Shown piece after piece: positions 16,869 to 26,355 of a stretch of DNA of 64,000 nucleotides; position 1 is the first letter of the stretch; each line of letters starts with the position of its first letter. A program made the translations under genes and the position numbers. The notes beneath the pieces were generated by a model. The model was given only the letters and a program-made list of their open reading frames with translations, searched no databases and was not told the DNA's origin. The DNA comes from DASYPP01 sp036006525 (lineage in GTDB: Bacteria; Gemmatimonadota; Gemmatimonadetes; Gemmatimonadales; GWC2-71-9): contig DASYPP010000109.1 in the NCBI GenBank assembly GCA_036006525.1, forward strand, positions 59,166 through 123,165. The letters run 5' to 3'.

Positions 16869-19694
16869 CTAGGCGATGTCACCAACCCGCCATTCAGTGG
16901 TCTCAGGGATGTAAACAGTTTCCTCCAGCGCGTCGCGCAGGTAGCGACCGGTGTGGGAGCGCGGCTCGGCGGCCACGATTTCCGGCGGCCCCTGCACCAC
17001 CACCTGCCCGCCGCCCGGGCCGCCTTCCGGCCCCATGTCGATGATCCAGTCCGCCCGCTTGATCACATCGATGTGATGCTCGATCACGACGACCGTGTGC
17101 CCGGCATCGACTAACCGGTCGAGAACCTGGATGAGGACCCGGACATCCTCCAGGTGAAGCCCGGTAGTGGGTTCATCGAGCAGGTACAGCTTGCGCCCGC
17201 TCTTCTTTCCCGCCGACAGCAGCTCCCGGGCGATCTTCAGCCGCTGCGCCTCGCCGCCGGACAGGGTCGTCGCCGGCTGGCCCAGCCGGAGGTATCCCAG
17301 GCCCACCTGCTGGAGTTGCCACAACGCGGCGCCCAGCCTGGGCTGGTGCCGGAACCGGTTGATGGCGTCGTCCACCGTCCATTGCAGCACGTCGTGGATC
17401 GAGTGGCCCCGGATCCGGACCTGCAGCACCTCGGGCTTGAAGCGGGTCCCCGCGCAGGCTTCGCAGGGCACGAACACGTCGGCGAGGAACACCATCTCGA
17501 CCTGGACGAAGCCCGCGCCTTCGCACGTCTCACAGCGGCCACCGGGGACATTGAACGAGAAAGTCGCGGGAGAATAGCGCCGACGCCTGGCCTCGGGCTG
17601 ATCGGCAAAGAGCTCGCGGATCTCGTCGAACGCGCGGATATAGGTGACCGGGTTGGAGCGGGGCGAGCGGCCGATCGGGCTCTGGTCGATGAGCCCCACG
17701 TCGTGGATCGTCTCCCACCCTGTCAGCGCCTCCACCGCTCCGACCGGTTCACCCAGGTGAGACTTGGCGCTGTGCCCGCCCCGCAGCCGCGCCTCCAGCT
17801 GGCGATACAGGACGTCGTGCAGCAGTGTGCTCTTCCCGGAGCCGGATACGCCGGTCACCACGGTGAGGGTGCCGAGCGGAATATCGGCATTTACCCGGTC
17901 AAGGTTGTGAAGGGTCGCTCCCCGGATGCCAAGCCAGGCGGGCCCGGCCACTCGTCGCACGCTGGGCACGCCGATCCGGCGCCGCCCGGTGAGATACTCG
18001 CCGGTCAGTGAGTTGGTCGCGCCCTCCAGGGGCCCGGCATACACCACCTCGCCGCCCTTCTCCCCGGCGCCCGGTCCCAGCTCCAGCATGAAATCCGCCT
18101 GCCGGATCGCGGCCATGTCATGTTCCACCACGACCAGGGTGTTCCCCTGGTCGCGTAACCGGCGGAGCAGGCCGAGCAGCCGGTCGATATCCCGCTGGTG
18201 CAGGCCGACTGATGGTTCATCCAGCACGTACAGCGTATCCACCAGCCGGGAACCCAGCGCGTTGGCGAGGGCGATGCGTTGCGCCTCGCCACCGGAAAGG
18301 GTCCGGGTCTGCCGGTCGAGCGAGAGGTAGCCCAGCCCCACGTCGCGCAGGTAGGCGATGCGTGATTCGAGCTGTTCCAGGATCAGCGCCGCGATCGTGC
18401 GGTCAGATTCGCCGAGCTCGAGCCGCTCCAACCAGAGGTGGATGTCGTCGATCGAACGGCTGGCTACCTCCGCGATGGTCTCGCCGTTGATGCGCACCGA
18501 AAGCGCCTGGGCGTTCAACCGGGAGCCGGAACAGAGCGGGCAGGTGTTGGCGAGCTGGTATTGCCGGAGAAACACCCGGATGTACTGCTTGTAGCGCTTT
18601 TCTTCCAGGCCCTTGAGAAAGGGAAAGATCCCCAGGTACCGGCCCACCTTGCCATAGAGCAGCTCGCGCCGGTGCGCCGCCTTAAGCCGTGCCCATGGCT
18701 TGTCGGGATCGGCGCCCAGCTTGCGGGCCGCTTCGATCAGCAGCCGGCGCCGGGTCTCGTAGCGAGGCTTGGTCCACGGGTCAATCGCGCCCTGGGCCAG
18801 GCTCTTCGAAGGATCGGGAATCACCAGCGACTCGTCGTACTCCAGTACCGCCCCGAAGCCGTTGCATCCGCCGCAGGCGCCTCGCGGATTATTAAAGGAA
18901 AAGAGCGCGGGAGTGATCGATGGCGCGGGCGTTTCGCAGCTGCTGCACGCGGGCGACTCGGAGAACCGGATCCGCCCGATCTCGTGCACGGCCAGCGCCA
19001 CGCCTTCACCCTGCTGGAACGCGGTAGCGATCGCATCGCTGATCCGGAGCCGGTCGCTTTCCTGGACGCCCAGCCGGTCGACGACCACCAGGACTTCTTT
19101 CGCGGCGCCGAGGTTGGCCTCGGGCGGCAGCTCGTCCAGCCGGACCGGACGGTTGTCGACCAGGAGCCGGACAAAGCCCAGGGCCGCCAGGTTCTCGACG
19201 ACCAGCTGGTGATTGGTTCGAGCCGCGGCGACCAGGGGGAACGCGACCTGGAGCCGCCCCGCCAGTGTTGCCATGATGGTGGCGGTCGCGCTTTCCGGGG
19301 AGTCACGCCGAACCGCCGCGCCGCACTTCCGGCAGATCGGCTTGCCGACCCGGGCCCAGAGCAGTCGGAGAAAGTCATAGACCTCGGTGGCCGTCCCCAC
19401 GGTGGAGCGGCTCGACACCGTCGGATTTCGCTGTTCGATCGCCACGGCTGGCGCCAGCCCTTCGAGCCGGTCCACCATCGGCTTGGGCATCCGGTCGAGA
19501 AACTGCTTGGCGTAAGTCGACAACGACTCGATGTAGCGGCGCTGTCCCTCGGCGTAGAGCGTCTCGAATGCGAGCGAACTCTTGCCGGAGCCGGAGGGGC
19601 CGGTGACGACCGTCAGCGCTCGGTGGGGGAGGTCTACGGTAACGCCGCGAAGGTTGTTCTGGCGGGCATTGACGATGCGGATGTAACCGGGCAT
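16869..19694 (-). CDS. uvrA: Excinuclease ABC subunit A
   Basis: 941 residues, the canonical UvrA length. UvrA recognises bulky DNA lesions and loads UvrB in nucleotide excision repair. Two ABC modules are complete: Walker A GPSGSGKSS (about 33) and GVSGSGKST (about 620), with LSGGEAQRI and LSGGEAQRL signatures. Zinc modules are visible near 247-275 (CSSC and CGGC) and at 715-745 (CETC and CEAC). The usual RNPRSTVGT segment reads RNPTVSSRSTVGT, so a paralogue such as a UvrA-like second copy is possible. A TATCTT hexamer lies 7 bases before the ATG and there is no Shine-Dalgarno. Divergent from the flippase-like gene. Confidence 0.93.
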   Translation of the reverse strand: MPGYIRIVNARQNNLRGVTVDLPHRALTVVTGPSGSGKSSLAFETLYAEGQRRYIESLSTYAKQFLDRMPKPMVDRLEGLAPAVAIEQRNPTVSSRSTVGTATEVYDFLRLLWARVGKPICRKCGAAVRRDSPESATATIMATLAGRLQVAFPLVAAARTNHQLVVENLAALGFVRLLVDNRPVRLDELPPEANLGAAKEVLVVVDRLGVQESDRLRISDAIATAFQQGEGVALAVHEIGRIRFSESPACSSCETPAPSITPALFSFNNPRGACGGCNGFGAVLEYDESLVIPDPSKSLAQGAIDPWTKPRYETRRRLLIEAARKLGADPDKPWARLKAAHRRELLYGKVGRYLGIFPFLKGLEEKRYKQYIRVFLRQYQLANTCPLCSGSRLNAQALSVRINGETIAEVASRSIDDIHLWLERLELGESDRTIAALILEQLESRIAYLRDVGLGYLSLDRQTRTLSGGEAQRIALANALGSRLVDTLYVLDEPSVGLHQRDIDRLLGLLRRLRDQGNTLVVVEHDMAAIRQADFMLELGPGAGEKGGEVVYAGPLEGATNSLTGEYLTGRRRIGVPSVRRVAGPAWLGIRGATLHNLDRVNADIPLGTLTVVTGVSGSGKSTLLHDVLYRQLEARLRGGHSAKSHLGEPVGAVEALTGWETIHDVGLIDQSPIGRSPRSNPVTYIRAFDEIRELFADQPEARRRRYSPATFSFNVPGGRCETCEGAGFVQVEMVFLADVFVPCEACAGTRFKPEVLQVRIRGHSIHDVLQWTVDDAINRFRHQPRLGAALWQLQQVGLGYLRLGQPATTLSGGEAQRLKIARELLSAGKKSGRKLYLLDEPTTGLHLEDVRVLIQVLDRLVDAGHTVVVIEHHIDVIKRADWIIDMGPEGGPGGGQVVVQGPPEIVAAEPRSHTGRYLRDALEETVYIPETTEWRVGDIA

Positions 19695-19764
19695 TGCCCG
19701 AAAGATAATTGGGCGACGGCTCGCCCCTAGCCCCGGGTCTCATCGGCCTGTAGTTTCCCGGCTC

Positions 19765-20865
19765 ATGGCGAAAAACGTCCTCGCTCCTCGCCTGCTGCTT
19801 CGCGGTCTCGAGATCTTCCTCCTCATTTCTCTGGTGGGATATGGGGCGGTCCTGTTGTACGGCAACAACCTTCCCGCGTTCATCCAGTCCCTGAAAGGTG
19901 TGCGCTGGCCCTGGCTGGTGGTCGGGCTGGGCCTGGCATCGATGGACTGGATCGGCGGCGGGCTCCGGCTCTGGGTGGTAGCGCGCCATATCCACCCCAA
20001 GCCGCCGTTGAAGGGAATGATCCTGGCGGGAGGGATGAGCGCCTGGGCGGCGTACCTGACGCCGCTGCAGTCCGGGGCCGCGCCGATGATGATCTACACC
20101 ATGCGGCGCTACGGCTTGAGCGTGCCGGTGGCCATGACGTCCACGCTCATGACCTTCATTGCCACGGTGGCGTTCTTCGCCATGGCCGGCCCGCTGGCAT
20201 TCGTATTCGGGGCAGGGAAATCACTGGGCGACAAGGGCAACGTGCTTGGGCTGTCGCTCTACGACCTTTTCCTCGGCAGCTGGGGAATTTTCGCCTTCCT
20301 TGGCCTGCTCTTCGTTTTTGTGATCTTCTTTCCCCGCATCGTGCGCGATTTTATCAACTGGATCGCGGGGAAAGTCGGGAAGCGGAGCCGGCGGGTCAGC
20401 GAACGGCTGGAGAAGCTGCGGGCCGGAGTGGAAGAAGCCCACAAGAGCGTGGTGGCCTTCAACACGCCGCGCGGTTGGCTGGCGTTGTTCTGGGCGACGA
20501 TCATCTCCGGTCCCTCGCATGCCAACAAGCTGCTGGCCGGGTATGTCGCCCTCAGGGCGGTGGGCATTCACGCGAACTTCGTCGACATCCTGCTGGTGCA
20601 GACCCTCATCACCTTCCTGCTCTATTTCGCCCCGACTCCCGGCGCGTCGGGAGTGGCCGAAGTGCTATCGACCGTGGTCATGTCGGTGTACGTCGCGAAG
20701 GGCACCGCGCCGCTCTATACCCTGATCTGGCGACTGATCCTGAGCTACTATACCATCGCGTTCGGGTTCATCGTCTTTTCCCGCTGGGTGCGGCAGGGAA
20801 TCAAGGAAAAGCTGGAGGACGGCCTGACGGCGGACGAGAAGCTGGCCGTGAGCGAGAAGCAGTGA
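19765..20865 (+). CDS. Flippase-like integral membrane protein (UPF0104/YbhN, LPG-synthase membrane domain family)
   Basis: 366 residues with about eight membrane helices. The MSAWAAYLTPLQSGAAPMMIY stretch (split) and the later YFAPTPGASGVAE motif are hallmarks of the lysylphosphatidylglycerol synthase transmembrane/AglD family. A soluble basic loop lies at about 200-235. The catalytic aminoacyl-transferase domain of MprF is absent, so the protein is more likely a lipid or glycolipid translocase or accessory factor. An ABC exporter gene starts 13 bases downstream and is probably co-transcribed. Confidence 0.85.
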   Translation: MAKNVLAPRLLLRGLEIFLLISLVGYGAVLLYGNNLPAFIQSLKGVRWPWLVVGLGLASMDWIGGGLRLWVVARHIHPKPPLKGMILAGGMSAWAAYLTPLQSGAAPMMIYTMRRYGLSVPVAMTSTLMTFIATVAFFAMAGPLAFVFGAGKSLGDKGNVLGLSLYDLFLGSWGIFAFLGLLFVFVIFFPRIVRDFINWIAGKVGKRSRRVSERLEKLRAGVEEAHKSVVAFNTPRGWLALFWATIISGPSHANKLLAGYVALRAVGIHANFVDILLVQTLITFLLYFAPTPGASGVAEVLSTVVMSVYVAKGTAPLYTLIWRLILSYYTIAFGFIVFSRWVRQGIKEKLEDGLTADEKLAVSEKQ

Positions 20866-20878
20866 CCGCAGCCTGACG

Positions 20879-22663
20879 ATGGACCACAGCGAAGAACCTC
20901 TCGAACGATCCTACGACGCCGCGTTGTTCCGGCGGCTGCTCCGGTATCTCCGGCCGTACCGGTGGGCCGCGCTGCTGGCCATCGTGCTGTTGCTGGCGAC
21001 CGCGGCGCTGTCCCTGGTGGGCCCGGCGCTCACCCAGCAGGCGCTCGACGTTGCGGTCCCCCACCACGATCCCGGCCTGCTGGCTACCCTGGCCCTCTTC
21101 TTCGCCATCGCACTGGTCCTGGAATTCGTCTTCGAGTATGGCGGCACCATCCTGACGGCCTACCTCGGACAGCGGGTGATGTACGACCTCCGGCTCCAGG
21201 TGTTCGGCCACCTCCAGCGGCTCAGCATTCCCTACTTCGACCGGCACCCGGTCGGCCGGCTGATGACCCGGGTGACTTCGGACGTGGAAACCCTGAACGA
21301 GCTGTTCTCCTCGGGGCTGGTGACGGTGTTCGGGGACGTGTTCACCCTGTTCGCCATCATGACGATGATGCTGGTGCAGGACTGGCGCCTGGCTCTGGTG
21401 GCGTTCGGGGTCATCCCGCTGGTCTTTCTCGCGGCGTCCATTTTCCGCCGCCGGGTCCGCGACGCCTTTCGCGACATCCGGGTCCGCCTGGCAAAGATCA
21501 ACAGTTTCCTCCAGGAGCACCTGGGCGGGATGCGAGTGGTACAACTGTTCAACCGCGAGGCGGCGGCGGCCCGTCAGTTCGACGCGATCAACCGGGAGCA
21601 CCTGGAGTCGCACCTCAAGTCGATCACCATTTACGCGGTCTTCTTTCCAGTGATCGAGCTGCTCACCTCGGTCGCGATCGCGGCGTTGTTGTACTACGGG
21701 GGGCTCCGCGCCATCGCCGGCACCCTCACCGTCGGCGTGCTGGCGGCGTTCATCCAGCTCACCCGCCGGTTCTTTCAGCCGCTGCAGGACCTCTCGGAGA
21801 AGTACAACCTGCTGCAAAGCGCGATGGCCTCGTCGGAGCGGATCTTCCGCCTGCTGGATACCGACATCAGCGTCGCCGAGCCGGCGCATCCGAAGGTGCT
21901 TCCCCAACCGGTGCGCGGCGCGATCGCCTTCGAAGGGGTCTGGTTTCGCTACTCCGAAGACGGGCCCTGGGTGTTGCGGGATGTCTCGTTTGTGGCGCCG
22001 GCCGGAGGAACCGTGGCGCTGGTAGGGCACACTGGAGCCGGGAAGACCACCATCATCAGCCTGCTCCTCCGATTCTACCAGCCGGTCCGGGGCCGGATTA
22101 CGCTCGATGGAGTCGATATCAGGGAGATCCCCACCGACCTTTTGCGGGCCCAGATGGGGTTCGTACAGCAGGACCTTTTCCTCTTTACCGGCGATATCCA
22201 GCGCAACCTCGCCCTCGACGCACCGATTGGAGAGCCGGAGGTTCGGGAGGCTGCTCTGCGGGTTGGCGCCGACCGGTTCATCGCGCGCCTGCCCTCGGGT
22301 TACCGCCATGTGCTGGGGGAACGGGGACGATCGCTGAGCGTGGGGGAACGACAGTTGCTGAGTTTCGCGCGGGCTCTGGCCCGAAACCCGCGGGTGCTGA
22401 TCCTGGACGAGGCGACGAGCTCGGTGGACACCGAGTCGGAGGCCCTGATCCAGCGGGCCATCGCCGAGGTAATGGAAGGGAGAACCAGCCTGGTCGTGGC
22501 CCACCGTCTGTCGACCATTCTCCACGCCGATGAAATCCTGGTGTTGCACCACGGCGAGATCCGGGAGCGGGGAACCCATCGGGGTCTCCTGGCGCAGCAA
22601 GGCATCTACCACCGGCTCTATCGCTTGCAATTCGAGCAGCAGCGCCCGGCCCAAACTGCGTAA
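20879..22663 (+). CDS. ABC exporter, fused permease and ATPase (MsbA/MDR type)
   Basis: 594 residues. Six membrane helices (about 20-320) precede a nucleotide-binding domain (about 350-585) with Walker A GHTGAGKTT, signature LSVGERQLL (a variant of LSGGQ), Walker B VLILDEATSS and the switch His in VVAHRLST. This half-transporter would act as a dimer. Substrates of this family range from lipids to drugs and peptides. The preceding flippase-like gene suggests a lipid or envelope substrate, which is inference. A candidate promoter for the next gene lies between 22675 and 22704. Confidence 0.93.
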   Translation: MDHSEEPLERSYDAALFRRLLRYLRPYRWAALLAIVLLLATAALSLVGPALTQQALDVAVPHHDPGLLATLALFFAIALVLEFVFEYGGTILTAYLGQRVMYDLRLQVFGHLQRLSIPYFDRHPVGRLMTRVTSDVETLNELFSSGLVTVFGDVFTLFAIMTMMLVQDWRLALVAFGVIPLVFLAASIFRRRVRDAFRDIRVRLAKINSFLQEHLGGMRVVQLFNREAAAARQFDAINREHLESHLKSITIYAVFFPVIELLTSVAIAALLYYGGLRAIAGTLTVGVLAAFIQLTRRFFQPLQDLSEKYNLLQSAMASSERIFRLLDTDISVAEPAHPKVLPQPVRGAIAFEGVWFRYSEDGPWVLRDVSFVAPAGGTVALVGHTGAGKTTIISLLLRFYQPVRGRITLDGVDIREIPTDLLRAQMGFVQQDLFLFTGDIQRNLALDAPIGEPEVREAALRVGADRFIARLPSGYRHVLGERGRSLSVGERQLLSFARALARNPRVLILDEATSSVDTESEALIQRAIAEVMEGRTSLVVAHRLSTILHADEILVLHHGEIRERGTHRGLLAQQGIYHRLYRLQFEQQRPAQTA

Positions 22664-22674
22664 CCCTCACTGGC

Positions 22675-22704
22675 TTGCGCCTTTAGGGTGAATCCCAGTA
22701 CGTT
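22675..22704 (+). promoter_or_regulatory. Candidate promoter for the FHA/PP2C pair
   Basis: TTGCGC (22675-22680) and TACGTT (22699-22704) are 18 bases apart. The same TACGTT -10 appears upstream of the genes at 29859 and 46960. Confidence 0.45.
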
Positions 22705-22738
22705 TGTCGAAAACCTGTAACGATCAGGATCAGCCCAC

Positions 22739-24295
22739 ATGATGCAACTCGAGTTCGGCGGGCGACGTTTCGACATACCCGCCGGCGAACTCACGGTTGG
22801 AACCGACGCCTCCAGTGGCCTGGTGCTGGAGGGAGAGGGCATTCTCGCCCGTCACGCGGTTCTCCGTGCCACGACCGAGGGCAGCGCCATTGTCTCGCGG
22901 GCATCCGACGCGGCGGCGATCCTCGTCAATGGCGTCCGGGTGGGCGCCGAGTCGGTGCCGGTGCTGCATGGCGACCGGATCGAGATCGATGGTCTCGAAT
23001 TGCTGGTGGTGGACAATCGCAAGAGCGGGTCGACCCAGTTCCTCGATGCCTCCGCCATCGCGGCGATGTCGAGCGCCCCATCGGCTCCCAGGAGCGCCGG
23101 TGGCCCCGCCCCGGTGACCGGGGGGCGGCTGGTCTGCCTCACCGACGGCCGCGAATACACCGTGGGTCCCAGCCTGGTGTTCGGCCGGGAAGCCGGTAAC
23201 GATGTCGTGGTGGAGAACAACCAGGTTTCCCGGCGCCACGCGGAGATCACCGCGACTTCCGAGGGGTACGTCCTCACCGATCTCAGCACCAACGGAACCT
23301 TCGTCAACGGGACGCGGATCCAGGGCCCGCGCACTCTCGCGCGCGCCGACATGATCCGGGTGGGAGATTCCGAGTTCCGCTTTTACGCCGACCAGGCGCC
23401 CAAGGCGCCTCCGCCTCCGCCGGCAGTGTCGGCAGCTCCCGAGAAGCTTCCGTTGCCGCCGGGGGTACCGCCCCTGTCCACTCCGATGTCGAGCGGACCG
23501 ATAATTCCGCCGATCAAGCCTGACCCGGCTCCGTTGCCAGGCGGCATGCCTCCGGCGACGGCAATGTCGAGCGGCGGGGTGATTCCGCCCGCCGGCGCTT
23601 CGCACCGGCTCAACGACACGATGCACGGGCAATCGCTTCGCCCCTTCGCGCCCCCGGCTGCCGCGACCGCTCCTCCGGAAGCGCCCTCCCGTCCCTCGGG
23701 GAGCGCGGGACAGATGGCCGCGTTCCTGGTGCGGAGCGGCAAGCTCAAGGGAACCCGGCTTTCGATCCGGGTCCCGGTGGTCAACATCGGGCGCGCGGAC
23801 TACAACGACGTGGTGATCGCCGATGACAGCGTAAGCACCGCCCACGCCAAGCTGCAGCGGAGGGAAGGCGTCTGGGTGCTGACCGATCTCGGGTCTACCA
23901 ACGGGACATTCGTGGATGGGGAGGCCGTAAGCGGTGAGGTCGCGCTGGGTCCGGGAGTGACCGTGCGTTTCGGCCAGGTCTCCGTCCTCTTCGAGCCAAC
24001 CGACGATGCCATGGGCGTGGCGAAGGGCAGTGGAACCCAGATGATGGAGCCGGTCAAGGTTCCACCCCCGCCTCCCGCACCGACGCCGCGGCCAACCCCA
24101 GCACCGCCCGCGTCCGCCGCTCCGCCCCGAGCTCCGGCTCCAGCGCCCCGGGAAGCGCAGGCCCGCCCCGTCCCCACGGCACGGCGCCCACCTCCGGTGG
24201 TGACGGCCCCGGCGAAATCCGGAGGCAAGTGGATAATCCCCACCCTGCTGATCGCAGGCCTGGCCGCACTCGTCTACTACCTGCTGAACCGATAA
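22739..24295 (+). CDS. Membrane-anchored protein with three FHA domains
   Basis: 518 residues. FHA domains bind phosphothreonine peptides. Three are visible: a divergent one (about 1-92, with LARH and LVNG), a canonical one (about 130-222, with FGREAGND, VSRRHAEI and STNGTFVNG) and a third (about 333-425, with IGRADYND and GSTNGTFVDG). Proline- and alanine-rich linkers separate them (about 223-320 and 432-490). The protein ends in one membrane helix (about 498-515), so the FHA domains face the cytoplasm as a tail-anchored protein. The PP2C gene follows after 4 bases, giving a phosphothreonine reader next to its phosphatase. Confidence 0.88.
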   Translation: MMQLEFGGRRFDIPAGELTVGTDASSGLVLEGEGILARHAVLRATTEGSAIVSRASDAAAILVNGVRVGAESVPVLHGDRIEIDGLELLVVDNRKSGSTQFLDASAIAAMSSAPSAPRSAGGPAPVTGGRLVCLTDGREYTVGPSLVFGREAGNDVVVENNQVSRRHAEITATSEGYVLTDLSTNGTFVNGTRIQGPRTLARADMIRVGDSEFRFYADQAPKAPPPPPAVSAAPEKLPLPPGVPPLSTPMSSGPIIPPIKPDPAPLPGGMPPATAMSSGGVIPPAGASHRLNDTMHGQSLRPFAPPAAATAPPEAPSRPSGSAGQMAAFLVRSGKLKGTRLSIRVPVVNIGRADYNDVVIADDSVSTAHAKLQRREGVWVLTDLGSTNGTFVDGEAVSGEVALGPGVTVRFGQVSVLFEPTDDAMGVAKGSGTQMMEPVKVPPPPPAPTPRPTPAPPASAAPPRAPAPAPREAQARPVPTARRPPPVVTAPAKSGGKWIIPTLLIAGLAALVYYLLNR

Positions 24296-24299
24296 CCTC

Positions 24300-25085
24300 G
24301 TGCGTTTCTCCTGCGCCGCCCGCACCGATGTCGGAATCGTTCGCTCCGGCAACGAGGACAACTACCTGATGCTCGCCGACCGCGGCGTCTTCATCGTCGC
24401 GGATGGCATGGGGGGGCATGCGGCGGGCGAGGTAGCGAGTGAGATGGCGGTCCGGATCATTTCGAAGGAGCTGGGCTCGCTCCGGGGGCTCAATGACGAG
24501 GGTGTTGGGGAGCGGCTCCGGGTAGCAATCCGCTCCGCCAACGAAGCGATCTTCGACCGGACACTCGCCGAGCACGACAAGCGAGGCATGGGGACCACGG
24601 TCACCACGCTCACCCTGCTGCCCCGCCGGTACATGATCGGCCAGGTGGGCGATAGCCGGGCCTACCTGCTTCGCGACGGGCATTTCCTGCAGGTCACCAA
24701 GGATCACTCCTACGTCCAGGAGCAGGTGGACGCCGGGTTGCTCACTCCAGAACAGGCGCGGGTCCATCCCTACAGCAACGTGATTACCCGCTGCGTGGGC
24801 GCCAGCAACGAGGTGGTGGCCGACGTGTACTTTGGAAGCCTGAGGGCGGGGGACGTCCTGCTGCTCGCCTCCGATGGACTGACGGGGATGCTGGAGGACG
24901 AGCAACTCAGCAAGATCCTCGCTTCCGACGGCGGCCCGCAGACCTGGGTGGACCGGATGATCACCGAGGCGAACCGGCGGGGCGGACTCGACAACATCAC
25001 CGCGATCATCATCAAGATCGAAACCATCGACACGCCGTCGGGCGAGCATCCGGCGGTCCCGGTCTCCGCGGGTATTACCGGCTGA
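24300..25085 (+). CDS. PP2C-type serine/threonine phosphatase (Stp1-like)
   Basis: 261 residues. All main PP2C motifs are present: SGNEDN near the N-terminus, VADGMGGHAAGE, GTTVTTL, GQVGDSRAYLLR, LLLASDGLTGML and DNITAII, supplying the metal-binding aspartates. It should dephosphorylate targets of PknB-type kinases; one such kinase is encoded at the right end of this window. Start is GTG at 24300, four bases after the FHA stop. Its last 11 bases overlap the 3' end of the convergent HD-domain gene. Confidence 0.93.
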   Translation: MRFSCAARTDVGIVRSGNEDNYLMLADRGVFIVADGMGGHAAGEVASEMAVRIISKELGSLRGLNDEGVGERLRVAIRSANEAIFDRTLAEHDKRGMGTTVTTLTLLPRRYMIGQVGDSRAYLLRDGHFLQVTKDHSYVQEQVDAGLLTPEQARVHPYSNVITRCVGASNEVVADVYFGSLRAGDVLLLASDGLTGMLEDEQLSKILASDGGPQTWVDRMITEANRRGGLDNITAIIIKIETIDTPSGEHPAVPVSAGITG

Positions 25086-26334
25086 TCTGGCGCAGCACCC
25101 TCTCCGCCGGCAGCCTCACCAGTTCCAAGACCCAATCCATAGGCTGTTTCGGCATCGCCGCCACGAAGACCCTGAAGCGGCGCGCCGTGCGGTACAGCTC
25201 TTCGGCCACCCGGGGCAGGCCGAGCTGGCCTTCGCGTCCCTCCGAGGTCAACCGGTCGACCAGCCCGTCCCGGGTACGCAACGGGAGGTCCACACCCAGC
25301 ATCGCCGAGCGCACCGGGAAGTCGAGGAGGACTTCTCCCGGTTTCAGTCCCGCCCGTGCCGCGCACATGTCCTCGACCTTTCCGAGCAGGCCCGGTTGTT
25401 CCCAGAGCCAGGGCTGGGCATCCTCCGGCACTTCACTCGCGGGAAGGTCGAGCGCCCGTTTGTAGAGCCGCCGCTGGTGCACGGCGAGGGCGAGGCCCGA
25501 TGGATCCGCGACGAAGAGCCGTTCCATCAGTCCCCCGTCGGTCAGCCCCGCCACCGCTTCAGCCGTGAGATTCCCCGCGAGGACCGCGGCCCCCACTGCC
25601 CGTTTGAACATGCAGGTTGCCGAGCGCACCGCGTGGTGCCAATACACGTTCCGGTACATCTGGTATTTCGCGAAGAGCAGCGACTCCAGCGCGCTCACTC
25701 CCTTCTCATGAACCCCGATCTCGGGTCCCCGCTCGGTGGAGACCAGCGACAAGGCTGAGATCAGGCGCGCCACGTCAACTGCGCCGTAGGGAACCCCGCA
25801 CATCCGGGCGTCTCGACTCAAGTACTCGATCTTGTCCAGGTCCAGGGAGCCGGAGATGAGGCCGGCCAGCGGGCTCTTGCTCCGCCCCCGGATGAGCGCA
25901 CCGATCCGGGACTCGAGGTCGCTCACGCCGAAGGTCGCCAGAGCCTGGGCCAGCTCACCTTGTGCCAGGTACTGAACGCCCAGGGCTTCGTGATGGAGAA
26001 ACCCGGCTTCCTCCAGCGCGTGGGAGAACGGATAGTGCCCGATATCATGGAGCAGGGCGGCCAACCGAACCGCGAGCTGGTCTTCCTCCGAGACCTGGGC
26101 CAGCTCGCCCCGCTCGGCCAGGGCGCTCAACGCGAGCTTGGTCAGGTGATAGGTGCCGAGAGCGTGTTCGAAGCGGGAATGGGTCGCACCGGGGTAGACC
26201 AGGAAGGCGTGTCCCAGCTGGCGGATGTAGCGCAACCGCTGGAGGGCCGGCGTGTCCACCAGCCGCATAACAGCGCGATCCACCCGGATGTTGTCCCAGA
26301 GTGGATCGCGAATTATCTCGAAGTCGACTGTCAT
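25075..26334 (-). CDS. HD-domain phosphohydrolase (dNTPase/SAMHD1-like family)
   Basis: 419 residues. The metal-binding HD core reads HSRFEHALG, then ALLHDIGHYPFSH, and a later Asp (SLDLDKIEYLSRD). The overall arrangement, including VYPGATHSRFEH (part of the same core), matches the deoxynucleoside triphosphate triphosphohydrolase-like family rather than the (p)ppGpp or GAF-HD types. Biochemical specificity is unproven for most members. It is separated by 21 bases from the upstream pckA gene on the same strand and may be co-transcribed. It has no clear ribosome binding site. Confidence 0.86.
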   Translation of the reverse strand: MTVDFEIIRDPLWDNIRVDRAVMRLVDTPALQRLRYIRQLGHAFLVYPGATHSRFEHALGTYHLTKLALSALAERGELAQVSEEDQLAVRLAALLHDIGHYPFSHALEEAGFLHHEALGVQYLAQGELAQALATFGVSDLESRIGALIRGRSKSPLAGLISGSLDLDKIEYLSRDARMCGVPYGAVDVARLISALSLVSTERGPEIGVHEKGVSALESLLFAKYQMYRNVYWHHAVRSATCMFKRAVGAAVLAGNLTAEAVAGLTDGGLMERLFVADPSGLALAVHQRRLYKRALDLPASEVPEDAQPWLWEQPGLLGKVEDMCAARAGLKPGEVLLDFPVRSAMLGVDLPLRTRDGLVDRLTSEGREGQLGLPRVAEELYRTARRFRVFVAAMPKQPMDWVLELVRLPAERVLRQISR

Positions 26335-26355
26335 CCGGAGGGGAGCTTCGCTAGC

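Noticed and set aside
20801..22654. A 617-codon open frame on the minus strand
   Set aside because: Antisense to the ABC exporter, which has complete Walker and signature motifs. No ribosome binding site or recognisable domain.
22730..24361. A 543-codon open frame on the minus strand
   Set aside because: Antisense to the triple-FHA gene. Its residues follow the complement of FHA codons; no family features.
24300..26334. Overlap of the PP2C and HD genes as an assembly error
   Set aside because: Both proteins are full length and end naturally. An 11-base convergent overlap is common in compact genomes.
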